Translations under genes and position numbers: made by a program
NCBI RefSeq assembly: GCF_004118635.1
Contig: NZ_SDGU01000009.1
Coordinates: 62,001 to 126,000 of the forward strand
DNA length: 64,000 nucleotides
Origin: Chlorobaculum sp. 24CR
GTDB lineage: Bacteria; Bacteroidota; Chlorobiia; Chlorobiales; Chlorobiaceae
Direction: 5' to 3'
Notes under the pieces: generated by a model
What the model was told of the DNA's origin: nothing
Databases searched by the model: none
The model's input: the letters and a program-made list of their open reading frames with translations, nothing else
In this document: positions 56,143 to 64,000 of the stretch, one piece after another
Numbering within the stretch: position 1 is the stretch's first letter
How the letters are laid out: every line of letters begins with the position of its first letter

Positions 56143-57108
56143 TTATTTCTTGCAGAATTCCGCCTCTTTTTTATCGAGATCAAGCTGCGCCCTGAGCTCG
56201 TCAAGTGAAGCGAAACGCTTTTCGGCCCTGATGAAATCGAGCATCTTCAGGGAGAGAAACCTGCCGTACAGGTTCCCTGAAAAACCGATGATGTGGGCCT
56301 CGACCCTCACCTCGCCATTCTCGGCGACGGTCGGGCGATGGCCGATGTTCATCATGACCGGATACTCCTTGCCGTCGATCTCGACCGTCGCCGCATAGAC
56401 GCCGTGAGCCGGAAGCATTTTGCAGCTATCGGAAAGGGCGATATTCGCCGTCGGAAAGCCGATGGAACGGCCAAGCCTGTCGCCTTCAATGACCGTGCCG
56501 CTGATCGAGTAGGGCGCTCCGAGGCATTCGTCAGCCTCGCGAATCTTGGCCGATTCGAGCAATCGCCTTATTCGGGTGCTCGATACCGGCGAACCGGCGA
56601 CAACCACTTCGCCGACCACATCGACGCTGAAGCCGCACGCCGCGCCAAGCTCGTGCAGCGTCTCTTCGCTGCCGCTCCGCCGCTTGCCGAAACCGTGGTC
56701 GTAGCCGACGGTGACATGGCGCGCGCCGAGCCGCTTCACGAGCACCTCGCGGATGAACGCTTCGGAGCTTGTCGAGGCGAATTGCCGGTCGAAGCGCACC
56801 ACGAAGAGCAGATCGATCGGCATCGAAGCGAACTGACGGACCTTCTCGTCGAAGGTGGTCAGCAATCGCACCGCGCACCCGCCGCCCCCTTCGAGCACGA
56901 TTCTCGGATGGGGCTCGAAGGTCACGACGACGCTTCTGAGGCCGAGCTCCCTGGCGTGCCCGGTCATGCTGCCGATGATCTTCCGGTGGCCGACATGCAG
57001 CCCGTCGAACGATCCGATGGTGACGGCCGAAGGCTCCGGCGAAAGCTGCACCGGCAACCCGGTTGCGGGATCAAGGACCGTACTGCCCTGCAAAACTACG
57101 ACGCGCAT
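56143..57108 (-). CDS. ribF: Bifunctional riboflavin kinase/FAD synthetase
   Basis: Makes FMN from riboflavin, then FAD. The 321-aa protein has an N-terminal adenylyltransferase domain (VTIGSFDGLHVGHRKII with the HxGH motif, FEPHPR, YDHGFGKRRSG, SSTRIRRLLESAKI). The C-terminal kinase domain has GRSIGFPTANI (PTAN motif) and GVYAATVEIDGKEYP, and FLRAE is seen here as FIRAEKRFASLDELRAQL. It lies 14 nt after truB and upstream of rpsO on the same strand. Confidence 0.96.
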   Translation of the reverse strand: MRVVVLQGSTVLDPATGLPVQLSPEPSAVTIGSFDGLHVGHRKIIGSMTGHARELGLRSVVVTFEPHPRIVLEGGGGCAVRLLTTFDEKVRQFASMPIDLLFVVRFDRQFASTSSEAFIREVLVKRLGARHVTVGYDHGFGKRRSGSEETLHELGAACGFSVDVVGEVVVAGSPVSSTRIRRLLESAKIREADECLGAPYSISGTVIEGDRLGRSIGFPTANIALSDSCKMLPAHGVYAATVEIDGKEYPVMMNIGHRPTVAENGEVRVEAHIIGFSGNLYGRFLSLKMLDFIRAEKRFASLDELRAQLDLDKKEAEFCKK

Positions 57109-57121
57109 ACTCCTTGCTGTT

Positions 57122-57844
57122 TTACTCTTCGATGGCCGAAGCGGCTCGGGTTATCTGGTCAACGACCTCTTCGACGCTCATCGCCTCCGAAAGCTGATGC
57201 TGACCTATCGCAACCCGTTTCAATGATTTGAGATAGCCGCCGACGCCGAGCAGTTCGCCCAGTTCATGAGCGATCACCCGGATGTAAGCGCCCTTGGAGA
57301 CATGGATGAAAAAATTGACATAGGGCAGCTCGATACCGGTGATCTCGAACCGATGAACCTCGATCCGTCGCGCCTTGCGCTCCCGCACCTCGTGGCCCTG
57401 CCGCGCCAGCTCGTAGAGCCGCTTGCCGTTGTGCCAGACCGCCGAGTGCATCGGTGGCTGCTGCATTTGCTCGCCAATCATCGAAGCGGCGGCGGCGCGG
57501 ATGGCCGTTTCGTCGAGCGCGGACACATCGCGGAGGTCGTACTCCTCGGTCTCCGTATCGTGGCTCACGGTTTTCGCTCCGAGCCTGATCGTGCCTTCGT
57601 AAGCCTTGTCGAGCAGTTCGAGTGACGAGATGGTCTTGGTCTTGCGCCCCGTGGCGAGAATCAAAAGGCCGGTCGCCCTTGGGTCGAGCGTGCCACAGTG
57701 ACCCACCTTGCGCTTCGCGCCGTTGCGCTTGTACGCGCCGCGAATCTTGGCCACCACGTCGAACGAGGTCCAGCCAAGCGGCTTGTCAACCAGCAGGTAA
57801 TCGCCCTCTTCGCTGAGGACGGAAGCGCGACCCTGTTCGATCAT
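57122..57844 (-). CDS. truB: tRNA pseudouridine(55) synthase TruB
   Basis: Makes pseudouridine 55 in the tRNA T loop. The 240-aa protein has the LLVDKPLGWTSFDVV start and the catalytic Asp in VGHCGTLDPRATGLL. GRKTKTI, YEGTIRLGAKTVSHDTE, QQPPMHSAVWHNGKRLYELA and SKGAYIRVIAHELGELLGV are also present. The family PUA domain at the C-terminus is short or missing, so this is the compact form. It lies between rbfA and ribF. Confidence 0.96.
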   Translation of the reverse strand: MIEQGRASVLSEEGDYLLVDKPLGWTSFDVVAKIRGAYKRNGAKRKVGHCGTLDPRATGLLILATGRKTKTISSLELLDKAYEGTIRLGAKTVSHDTETEEYDLRDVSALDETAIRAAAASMIGEQMQQPPMHSAVWHNGKRLYELARQGHEVRERKARRIEVHRFEITGIELPYVNFFIHVSKGAYIRVIAHELGELLGVGGYLKSLKRVAIGQHQLSEAMSVEEVVDQITRAASAIEE

Positions 57845-57871
57845 CGTACTCCAGATTCCGGACAGTGCGGG

Positions 57872-58234
57872 TTACTGCTGCTCTTCATCACGGGCAGGCT
57901 TGACCGATTTGAGCAATTGCTCGATCCGGTTAGCCTGCTCGAAGAGGCGGTCTTCGTAGAACTCCAGCTCAGGAATCCGCCGGAACTGGTGGCGAATCCG
58001 CGAAGAGAGCGTTTTGCGGATCATCTTGTTTTCGGCGTGAAGGTACTCCATCACCTCGGTGCGCTGGGCCTCGGAGCCGATGACCGAAACATAGACTCTG
58101 GCGATGCCAAGGTCGGCGGTGATCCGCACCTCGGTTACGGTGGCCAGCGGGCCGCTGCGGGGCAGCTCCTTCTCAAAAATCGCGCTCAGCTCCCGCTGCA
58201 ACAGCGAGGCGACTTTTTCGGTTCGTATCGACAT
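57872..58234 (-). CDS. rbfA: 30S ribosome-binding factor RbfA
   Basis: Assembly factor for the 16S rRNA 5' end. The 120-aa KH-type protein shows IRTEKVASLLQRELSAIFEK, VTEVRITADLGIARVYVSV and RHQFRRIPELEFYEDRLFEQ (conserved PELxFxxD), then a short charged tail ending DEEQQ. It lies 21 nt after infB and 27 nt before truB in the conserved cluster. Confidence 0.95.
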   Translation of the reverse strand: MSIRTEKVASLLQRELSAIFEKELPRSGPLATVTEVRITADLGIARVYVSVIGSEAQRTEVMEYLHAENKMIRKTLSSRIRHQFRRIPELEFYEDRLFEQANRIEQLLKSVKPARDEEQQ

Positions 58235-58255
58235 CGATGCCCTCCTTCCGGTTGC

Positions 58256-61060
58256 TCAGAGTTTGCGTTTTTTCTCGACGATCTTGTAGGCCTCGATCAC
58301 GTCACCGACCTTGATATCGTCGTAGTTCTTCAGGCTGACGCCGCACTCGTAACCGGCATCGACCTCCTTGACGTCATCCTTGAAGCGCTTGAGCGAGTCG
58401 AGCTGGCCGTCGAAAATCTGTACACCGTCGCGCAACAGGCGCACCTTCGCGTCGCGCGGCACCTTGCCTTCCAGCACGTACGCACCGCCGACATTGCCCA
58501 CCTTGGGCACGCGGAAGACCTGGCGGATTTCAATCGAACCGAGACTCTCCTCGTGCAGTTCGGGCGACAGCATACCTTCGAGCGCCTTCTCCACATCTTC
58601 GAGCACGTGGTAGATAACGCTGTAGAAACGCACGTCGAGATCCTCCTTCTCGGCAAGCCTCTTGGCGTTGACGTTCGGGCGCACCCTGAAGCCGATGATG
58701 ATCGCATCCGAAGCGGCGGCAAGCAACACGTCAGTTTCGGTGATCTGACCCACGCCCTGGTGAATGATCTGCACCTTCACCTCTTCGTTGTGAATCTTCA
58801 TCAGGCCGTCGGCGAGCGCCTGGATCGAGCCGTCGGTATCGGCTTTGATGATGACGCTGAGCTCCTTCTTGAGGCCCTCCTTGATCTGGCGGGCGATGCT
58901 GTCGAGCTTGACGCGCGTACTGCGGCGGAACTCGTGCTCGCGCTTGATGATCTGGCGTTTCTGCGCCAGGTCGCGGGCATCGCGGTCGGAAGCCATGACG
59001 GTCAGTGCGTCGCCGGACTGCGGCATATCCTCGAAACCGAGTACGCGCACCGGCGTGGAGGGACCCGCCACATGAATGCGCTTGCCGCGCTCGTCCATGA
59101 GCGCCCTGACCTTGCCCAGCGAGTTGCCGGCCACGAACGGATCGCCAACCTTCAGGAAGCCGCGCTGCACCAGCACGGTCGAAACCACGCCCTTGCCCTT
59201 GTCGAGCTCGGACTCGACGATGATGCCGCTGGCGGGAATCTCTCTCGAATAGTTGCCTTTCAGCTCGCGGATATCAGCCTCGGTGAGCACCTTCTCCATC
59301 AGCTCGCTGATGCCGATGCCCTTCTTGGCCGAAATCTCCTGGCACTGGTTCTCGCCGCCCCAGTCCTCGACCAGCACGCCCGCTTCGGAGAGCTGCGTCT
59401 TGATCTTTTCGACGTTGGCTTCGGGCTTGTCGATCTTGTTGAGCGCCACGACGATGGGCACGCCGGCAGCTTTGGAGTGGTTGATCGCCTCGATGGTCTG
59501 CGGCATGACACTGTCGTCGGCGGCCACGACGAGGATGACGATGTCAGTCACCTGCGCGCCGCGAGCACGCATGGCGGTGAACGCCTCGTGACCCGGCGTG
59601 TCGAGAAAGGTGATGTGGCGTCCGCCATCGAGCGATACTTCGTACGCGCCGATGTGCTGGGTGATGCCGCCCGATTCGCCCGCAACCACGTTGCTCCGGC
59701 GGATGTAGTCGAGCAGCGAGGTCTTGCCGTGATCGACATGGCCCATGATGGTCACCACCGGCGGGCGGGTCTCCATATCTTCCGATTCGTCAACCTGCTC
59801 CACGGTCGTGGTCGCCTCGACCTCCGTGGTGAACTCGATGTCGAAACCGAATTCGAGCGCGATCAGCTCGATGCTCTCCTTGTCGAGACGCTGGTTGATG
59901 GTCACGAACTTGCCGAGCGTGAAGCACTTCTGGATAATCTCTTTGGCGGTCAACCCCATCAGTTCGGCAAGCTCGTGCGGCGAGGCGTACTCGGTGACGC
60001 GGATAAGGCTCCTTTCGGCCTCGCGCATCGCCTCGGCCTCCTCGTACTCGCGCTCGCGCTCCATGCGACGCATCTTGCGGAACTTCTGGCGGGAACCAGT
60101 CGAACTGCTGTCGTCCATGCCACTGATGGTGCTCTTGATATTCTTGGAGATGACCTTATCGTCAACCTCGACCTTCTTTTTCTTCTTGCCCTTCTTTTTC
60201 TTGCTGTCGGCGGCATCACTGCCTCCGGTCGAAGTCCCGCCCTCTCCCGCTGGTTTGGCAGCTTTTTTCTTGGCGGCCTCCTCTGCGCCAGCGGCTGGAG
60301 AAGAGGCGTTTTCAAACTCTCCCTTCAGTTCGGCGGCATTCTCCTTGAAGCTCTTCTTGCGAGACTTCTTCTTCCTGTCGGAGCCACTCGACACATCGAT
60401 GGTGCCGAGCACCGTCAGGCCGCCGATCTTTTGCGGCGCTTCGTAGGTCTTCATCGATTCGGGCAGGGTCTGCACCAGGAACTGGGAGGGAGCCTCAACA
60501 GGCTCCGGAACAGCGGCGGCCTCCGGAACGGGCGGTTCTTCGGCGACAACAGGCTGCGCCTCGGCCACAGGCTCGACGGGCGGCTCGGCGGGCGCTGATT
60601 CTTTGGCGACCGGCTCGACGGCAACGGGTTCCGGCTGTGGCGGCGCGGGAGCGACCGGAGGGGCGGCGGGCGGCTCGGCGGCGACAGGCCTGGCGACGGC
60701 TTCCGGAGGAACCTCGATTCTGAGTTCAGGCACGGGCGCGACAGGCGCTGGCGGCGGGACGCTGCTCAGGCTCTCTTTGAGCTGCTGCTCCTTCTCGTAC
60801 GCTTTGCGCGACTGCTCTTCGAGCCTGGTCAGGCGCTTCTGCTTTTCAGCCCTGATCTTGCGGGTCTCATCGACCTGCTTTTTCTCCTGGCTGAAGTTGC
60901 CGAAAATCATGTCGCGCATCTCCTCCTCCACCATTGAAGAGGTGGACGCTACCTTGCCTCCCTCCTGCTTGACAAAGTGCAGCACCTCCTGGGGACTGAC
61001 TTGCAGCTCCCTGGCAATATCACTGATTCGGAATCTTCTTTGCTTTTCCTCGATAGCCAT
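58256..61060 (-). CDS. infB: Translation initiation factor IF-2
   Basis: GTPase that places fMet-tRNA on the 30S subunit. The 934-aa product starts at ATG 61058-61060 with a good AGGAGAGG site (61064-61071). It has an N-terminal helical IF2N domain ([18 protein letters not shown]). A long Pro/Ala/Glu-rich linker (about 115-200) and a Lys-rich stretch ([16 protein letters not shown]) follow. A second IF2N-type motif is [19 protein letters not shown]. The G domain has [17 protein letters not shown] and NKID, and the beta-barrel domains C1 and C2 end KIVEKKRKL. Confidence 0.97.
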   Translation of the reverse strand: MAIEEKQRRFRISDIARELQVSPQEVLHFVKQEGGKVASTSSMVEEEMRDMIFGNFSQEKKQVDETRKIRAEKQKRLTRLEEQSRKAYEKEQQLKESLSSVPPPAPVAPVPELRIEVPPEAVARPVAAEPPAAPPVAPAPPQPEPVAVEPVAKESAPAEPPVEPVAEAQPVVAEEPPVPEAAAVPEPVEAPSQFLVQTLPESMKTYEAPQKIGGLTVLGTIDVSSGSDRKKKSRKKSFKENAAELKGEFENASSPAAGAEEAAKKKAAKPAGEGGTSTGGSDAADSKKKKGKKKKKVEVDDKVISKNIKSTISGMDDSSSTGSRQKFRKMRRMEREREYEEAEAMREAERSLIRVTEYASPHELAELMGLTAKEIIQKCFTLGKFVTINQRLDKESIELIALEFGFDIEFTTEVEATTTVEQVDESEDMETRPPVVTIMGHVDHGKTSLLDYIRRSNVVAGESGGITQHIGAYEVSLDGGRHITFLDTPGHEAFTAMRARGAQVTDIVILVVAADDSVMPQTIEAINHSKAAGVPIVVALNKIDKPEANVEKIKTQLSEAGVLVEDWGGENQCQEISAKKGIGISELMEKVLTEADIRELKGNYSREIPASGIIVESELDKGKGVVSTVLVQRGFLKVGDPFVAGNSLGKVRALMDERGKRIHVAGPSTPVRVLGFEDMPQSGDALTVMASDRDARDLAQKRQIIKREHEFRRSTRVKLDSIARQIKEGLKKELSVIIKADTDGSIQALADGLMKIHNEEVKVQIIHQGVGQITETDVLLAAASDAIIIGFRVRPNVNAKRLAEKEDLDVRFYSVIYHVLEDVEKALEGMLSPELHEESLGSIEIRQVFRVPKVGNVGGAYVLEGKVPRDAKVRLLRDGVQIFDGQLDSLKRFKDDVKEVDAGYECGVSLKNYDDIKVGDVIEAYKIVEKKRKL

Positions 61061-61063
61061 TGG

Positions 61064-61071
61064 CCTCTCCT
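61064..61071 (-). promoter_or_regulatory. Ribosome binding site deciding the infB start
   Basis: AGGAGAGG on the minus strand, 3 nt plus short spacer before ATG 61060. It supports this start over the longer frame beginning at 61105. Confidence 0.75.
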
Positions 61072-61146
61072 GGATGATTATCCTCTTGCCGGAATTCCGC
61101 CACAATCCGCCGCCCTGACGCCTGTCTGGAAATCCCGTGGTAATTC

Positions 61147-62784
61147 TCAGTTTGTTTCTTCGTCCGGGCGCTCTTCGGAATTCAGGCTCTCACCCGTATC
61201 GATGTTCTCGCCCATGTCCATGGCGTCGCCCGTATCGATGTTCTCGCCCATGTCCAAGCTCTCGCCCATGAGCAACCGTTCGCGACTATCGTCGAGCAGC
61301 GACTTCAGATCCTCCTCGCTGAACTGCTCGCGAACCGTGCGGTAAATGGTTTCGGCAATCTTCTTCCAGTAGCGCTTTTCGTCGTCGGTAATCCGGCGCT
61401 CCCGAGGCTTTACCGGTTTGCGCCCCTTGTTGAAAACAAACAGCTCTTCGGTTTTCGGCGCGCCGACCAGCGCCTCCTCGATCTTTTCGACGCCCCCCTG
61501 CAAAATCTTTTTCGCTGTGTCGAGCCCGCCGTCGAGCAACTGGTAGATCATGTCGTCGCCGAACTCCTCGCGGAACTCGATGATGTCGATGTCGTTCGGA
61601 TCTTCGAGCGACTTGTCGATCACGTCGCGATAGACGTCGATTTCGTAACCGGTCAGCTTTTCAGCCAGATGAATGTTGTTGCCGTTCTTGCCGATAGCGT
61701 ACTTGATCTGGTCTGGCTTGAGCATGACGCGCGCCTTGCGGGTCTTCATGTCGGCGTGTACGGTCATCGGGTCGATCTTGGCCGGCTGGAGCGCACGAGC
61801 GATGAACACCTGCGGCTCGTCGGTGTAGTAGATGACGTCAATATTCTCGTTGTTCAGCTCCTTGACGATGCTCTGGATGCGCTTGCCGCGATAGCCGACC
61901 GTCGCGCCGACCGGGTCGATGCGCGAGCTGGTCGATTCGACGGCCACTTTGGCTCGCTCGCCCGGTACGCGAGCGATGCCCTTGATGACGATCAAGCCGT
62001 CGAGAATCTCCGGAACCTCGCTTTCAAAAAGCTTGTAAAGAAAGCGGTCGTCAACGCGCGAAACAATCACCTTCATGCCGCCGTCCGGTTTTTCGCGCTC
62101 CTCGACCGTGCCGTCGTCGTTGCGCAACTTGACCTTTTCGCGCTCGATGCGCTTGACGTAAAGCTTCATGCGCGGCGTGCGGCGCGGATTGTCCTTCTTC
62201 ATCATCTCCGACTTCGGCAGCACCAGCTCGACGCGGTGATCCTTGGAGGTGTTGTAGGTGAAGATCACCTCGTTCGAGCGCACCTGATAGACCTCTCCGG
62301 CCACCACCTCGCCCACCTTTTCGAGGCAGTCCTCGTAAACGGCCAGACGCTCCAGGTCGCGCACCTTTTTCTGCACCGACTGCTTGATGATCTGTATCGA
62401 CTTGCGGGTCAGGTAATCGTCGAGCTTGATCGGCCCTTCTTCGTAATAGTCGCCAAGTTCGAGCGAATCATCGATCTTGCGAACCTCGTTGATATCGATT
62501 TCGATGGTCGGAAGATCGACGTCATCGACAATTTTTTTCAGAATATAGACCTCGAAATCGCCGCGCTCCGGATTGATGAAAATATTGGACTCCACCTCTG
62601 GATCGTAATCTTTCCTGAGCTGTTTCTGGATGATCTCCTTGAGCAGGTCGGCAATGTCCATCTTGACCGCGGCGCTTTCGGAGCGCTTGTCCAGAAAGAT
62701 CTTCGACTGCTCGATTTCACCGAAAGCGCTCGCAATCTGCGCTTTCTGATCCTGAGTTTCACCCTTTAGCTGCTTTCTTGGCAT
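61147..62784 (-). CDS. nusA: Transcription termination/antitermination protein NusA
   Basis: Binds RNA polymerase and modulates pausing, termination and antitermination. The 545-aa protein starts at ATG 62782-62784. It has the N-terminal polymerase-binding domain, here with inserted acidic residues around LELGDYYEEG, then an S1 domain (VGEVVAGEVYQVRSNEVIFT) and two KH domains (VGATVGYRGKRIQSIVKEL; AIGKNGNNIHLAEKLTGYEI). A C-terminal helical part follows. The end carries five tandem 6-residue repeats (MGESLD, MGENID, TGDAMD, MGENID, TGESLN), unlike any standard NusA domain. It is the second gene of rimP-nusA-infB. Confidence 0.95.
   Translation of the reverse strand: MPRKQLKGETQDQKAQIASAFGEIEQSKIFLDKRSESAAVKMDIADLLKEIIQKQLRKDYDPEVESNIFINPERGDFEVYILKKIVDDVDLPTIEIDINEVRKIDDSLELGDYYEEGPIKLDDYLTRKSIQIIKQSVQKKVRDLERLAVYEDCLEKVGEVVAGEVYQVRSNEVIFTYNTSKDHRVELVLPKSEMMKKDNPRRTPRMKLYVKRIEREKVKLRNDDGTVEEREKPDGGMKVIVSRVDDRFLYKLFESEVPEILDGLIVIKGIARVPGERAKVAVESTSSRIDPVGATVGYRGKRIQSIVKELNNENIDVIYYTDEPQVFIARALQPAKIDPMTVHADMKTRKARVMLKPDQIKYAIGKNGNNIHLAEKLTGYEIDVYRDVIDKSLEDPNDIDIIEFREEFGDDMIYQLLDGGLDTAKKILQGGVEKIEEALVGAPKTEELFVFNKGRKPVKPRERRITDDEKRYWKKIAETIYRTVREQFSEEDLKSLLDDSRERLLMGESLDMGENIDTGDAMDMGENIDTGESLNSEERPDEETN
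61181..61270. repeat. Five tandem 18-nt repeats inside nusA
   Basis: Five in-frame copies of an 18-nt unit occupy 61181-61270. Copies two and four (61199-61216 and 61235-61252) are identical, TCGATGTTCTCGCCCATG; the others differ at several positions. They encode the hexapeptide set MGESLD-type at the NusA C-terminus. The count could vary between strains through slippage. Confidence 0.9.
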
Positions 62785-62851
62785 CGCTGTGTGATCTTTA
62801 TTTGTAATAAAATAGTCTGCGATTCGTTCTTGCACTTCACGGAACCAGGAC

Positions 62852-63385
62852 TTACAAACCGGTCTGCACGACCGCCTTGACGACGTCGGCAAGGCGAAGC
62901 GTCACCGGCGCTTCGCCGGCGCTTCTCTTTTTGCGGCCCTCTTTGACAGCCTCGATGGTGATCGACGGCGCCTCCTCCTCCCCAGCACCGACGGCAGCTT
63001 CGAGCAGGCGGCCCGTAATCTCTTTAGGCTGAGCCTCCCCGTCCAGGTAATTGACCCGTATCAAACGTCCCAGATGTCGCAGGTACTGGCGCTGAACCTT
63101 GACTGGCTCGCCAATGCCGGGTGACGAGACCATGAGATCGAAATCTCCTTCCGCCAGCATGATATTGTCTTGGCAAACCTCCAGACGCGCCCTGATGGCG
63201 CGGCTCAACTTCGCGCACTGACCGATGCTGACGCCTTTGTCGGTATCGACGGTCAGCTCTATTTTTCTGCCGCCAGCGCGAATGACGGCTTCGACAACGT
63301 ACATCTCGTCGCCGGTTGCGGCAGCAAGGTCGGCGATCGACTCGCCAATCGCCTTGTGTATCAACTCATCCATCATCGCGTTCAT
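62852..63385 (-). CDS. rimP: Ribosome maturation factor RimP
   Basis: Needed for 30S maturation. The 177-aa protein has the N-terminal alpha/beta domain (ELTVDTDKGVSIGQCAKLSRAI, quoted in part: DTDKGVSIGQCAKLS) and LMVSSPGIGEPVKVQRQYLRHLGR (core SSPGIGEP). The C-terminal SH3-like domain is extended by an acidic, then basic, loop (AGEEEAPSI, EGRKKRSAGEAP). Start ATG 63383-63385; MMDELI three or four codons later is an alternative. It is the first gene of the nusA operon and begins 21 nt downstream of an intrinsic terminator. Confidence 0.92.
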   Translation of the reverse strand: MNAMMDELIHKAIGESIADLAAATGDEMYVVEAVIRAGGRKIELTVDTDKGVSIGQCAKLSRAIRARLEVCQDNIMLAEGDFDLMVSSPGIGEPVKVQRQYLRHLGRLIRVNYLDGEAQPKEITGRLLEAAVGAGEEEAPSITIEAVKEGRKKRSAGEAPVTLRLADVVKAVVQTGL

Positions 63386-63405
63386 CAACTCGAATTTCCG
63401 AAAAC

Positions 63406-63431
63406 AAAAAAGTGGGGATACCCCACTTTCA
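63406..63431 (-). terminator. Intrinsic terminator in front of rimP (possible attenuator)
   Basis: On the minus strand the stem AAAGTGGGG / CCCCACTTT with a 3-nt loop is followed by TTTTTTG and TTTTCGG. It ends only about 20 nt before the rimP start codon, leaving no space for a promoter between. It either terminates the upstream 68-aa gene with read-through, or acts as an attenuator in the rimP-nusA-infB leader. Confidence 0.8.
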
Positions 63432-63525
63432 GAAACTTTGCTTCTAACAGGCCAGTGCTCCAGTGAGCCACAATGTACAAAAAAAGCGCGCACATGTCAA
63501 ACAGCTATCTCGCAATCGGCGCGCT

Positions 63526-63732
63526 TTACTCCTTTTGTTTGATCTGGCTGTCGATCACCTCGTACTCCGCCTCCTCGACCTGCGCGCGGCTGCCGGAAGA
63601 GGAAAAGGTCGAAGAGCCACTGGCGCGTCGTTCGCTCTGATTGCCACCAATAAAAGTGGTGAAACGAAAGATCCGTCCCACAAGCCGCAAGGCCAGCCAC
63701 AGAGCGATGAGAAGAAGTATGAATTTCAGCAT
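63526..63732 (-). CDS. Small membrane protein (DUF4834-like)
   Basis: The 68-aa product has one N-terminal membrane helix (about 3-24, LKFILLLIALWLALRLVGRIF). A polar Ser-rich linker follows (about 35-50), then an acidic end with VEEAEYEVIDSQIKQKE. The size and the ending YEVIDxxxKxKE recall the DUF4834 group of Bacteroidota and Chlorobiota. It lies upstream of rimP on the same strand, separated by the terminator. Function unknown. Confidence 0.75.
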   Translation of the reverse strand: MLKFILLLIALWLALRLVGRIFRFTTFIGGNQSERRASGSSTFSSSGSRAQVEEAEYEVIDSQIKQKE

Positions 63733-64000
63733 AATGTTGTATCAAAAGAAAAATGACGAAGACTGGTCATCGCGAGCCATCCCGACTTGTCGGGACGTGG
63801 CGATCCACTTGCATTCAGGCGGGCTTTAGCCCGTCGGACATTCGGTTGTCTTACATTCAAATTGCCCTGGCTTTCAAGCCGGGGAGAGCCAGTCATAAAA
63901 AATATCCGGGCTTTAGCCCAATCTCTTGCCGCCTGTTTCCACCAATATCTTTGCTGTGTGCCTGCACTGGCTCCGCATGGATTGCCGCGTCGCGTTGCTT
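63733..64000. repeat. Cluster of several palindromic repeats at the window edge
   Basis: There is no gene here; several repeats are present. GTCATCGCGAGCC at 63766 is followed by the hairpin TCCCGACTTGTCGGGA (63780-63795) and CGTGGCGATCCA, a GTCATTGCGAG-type element. GCGGGCTTTAGCCCG is at 63819-63833. CCCTGGCTTTCAAGCCGGGG is at 63865-63884. GGGCTTTAGCCC followed by AATCTCTTGCCG (63908-63931) is identical to 24419-24442. At the very end, GGATTGCCGCGTCGCGTTGC looks like the other arm of the first element. Confidence 0.75.

Noticed and set aside
57698-60598. 966-codon open frame antisense to infB, rbfA and truB
   Set aside because: It is the mirror of strongly biased GC-rich codons of the genes on the minus strand; it has no family motifs and spans three well-supported genes.

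Overview
The window reads as one continuous stretch of a bacterial chromosome, most likely from a green sulfur bacterium (Chlorobiaceae, Chlorobaculum-like). Three things support this: a Chlorobi-type rpoZ, the style of the translation and envelope genes, and succinyl-CoA ligase plus GGPP-type isoprenoid genes that fit an autotroph using the reductive TCA cycle and phytyl or farnesyl pigments. No photosynthesis gene lies in the window, so the assignment is an inference. Genes are tightly packed on both strands, GC-rich and strongly codon-biased. No rRNA, CRISPR array, prophage, transposase or origin was seen.

Left part (1-20 kb): 5' end of gltX; ftsH; a half-size TSUP permease; an HU/IHF protein; an NhaD-type antiporter; apt; mtaB; an unknown coiled-coil protein in an AT-rich gap; rodA; era; the cmk-rpsA pair; ychF; murI; ispH; a 653-aa fused Fe-S/flavin oxidoreductase; and lpxB with a small membrane protein. 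Middle (20-36 kb): a phosphohexomutase; a four-gene ECF sigma/anti-sigma/CnrX-like/DUF4405 module; a nitrilase-flippase pair; kdsD; a small accessory islet (orphan Phd antitoxin, an antitoxin-like frame without a normal start codon, DUF2442 and DUF4160); sucD-gatA; uppS-bamA; and a bifunctional-nuclease protein.

Right part (36-64 kb): tRNA-Leu(GAG), tRNA-Lys(TTT) and a 35-aa basic ribosome-associated-type protein; rho; ruvA-folC; rpsT; glmM and an ABC exporter; a LolC/E-like permease; fni, a GGPP-type prenyl synthase and dprA; skp, lptC, panD and a GlmU uridylyltransferase-only protein; a 6-phosphofructokinase with pyrophosphate-type signature residues; yicC-gmk-rpoZ-VOC; and the classical rimP-nusA-infB-rbfA-truB-ribF-rpsO cluster on the minus strand. 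Envelope building is a recurring theme (rodA, murI, glmM, glmU-like, uppS, lpxB, kdsD, lptC, bamA, skp, flippase, MsbA-like exporter, LolC/E-like permease).

The most unusual feature is not a gene. At six places a 9-nt-period repeat, or a palindrome built from the same words (core GGAC/GTCC), starts 3-24 nt after the stop codon of a plus-strand gene. Other palindromic repeat families (GGGCTTTAGCCC, GTAGGGACGG, GTCATCGCGAGCC types) fill further gaps. An intrinsic terminator placed just before rimP suggests attenuation of the nusA operon.
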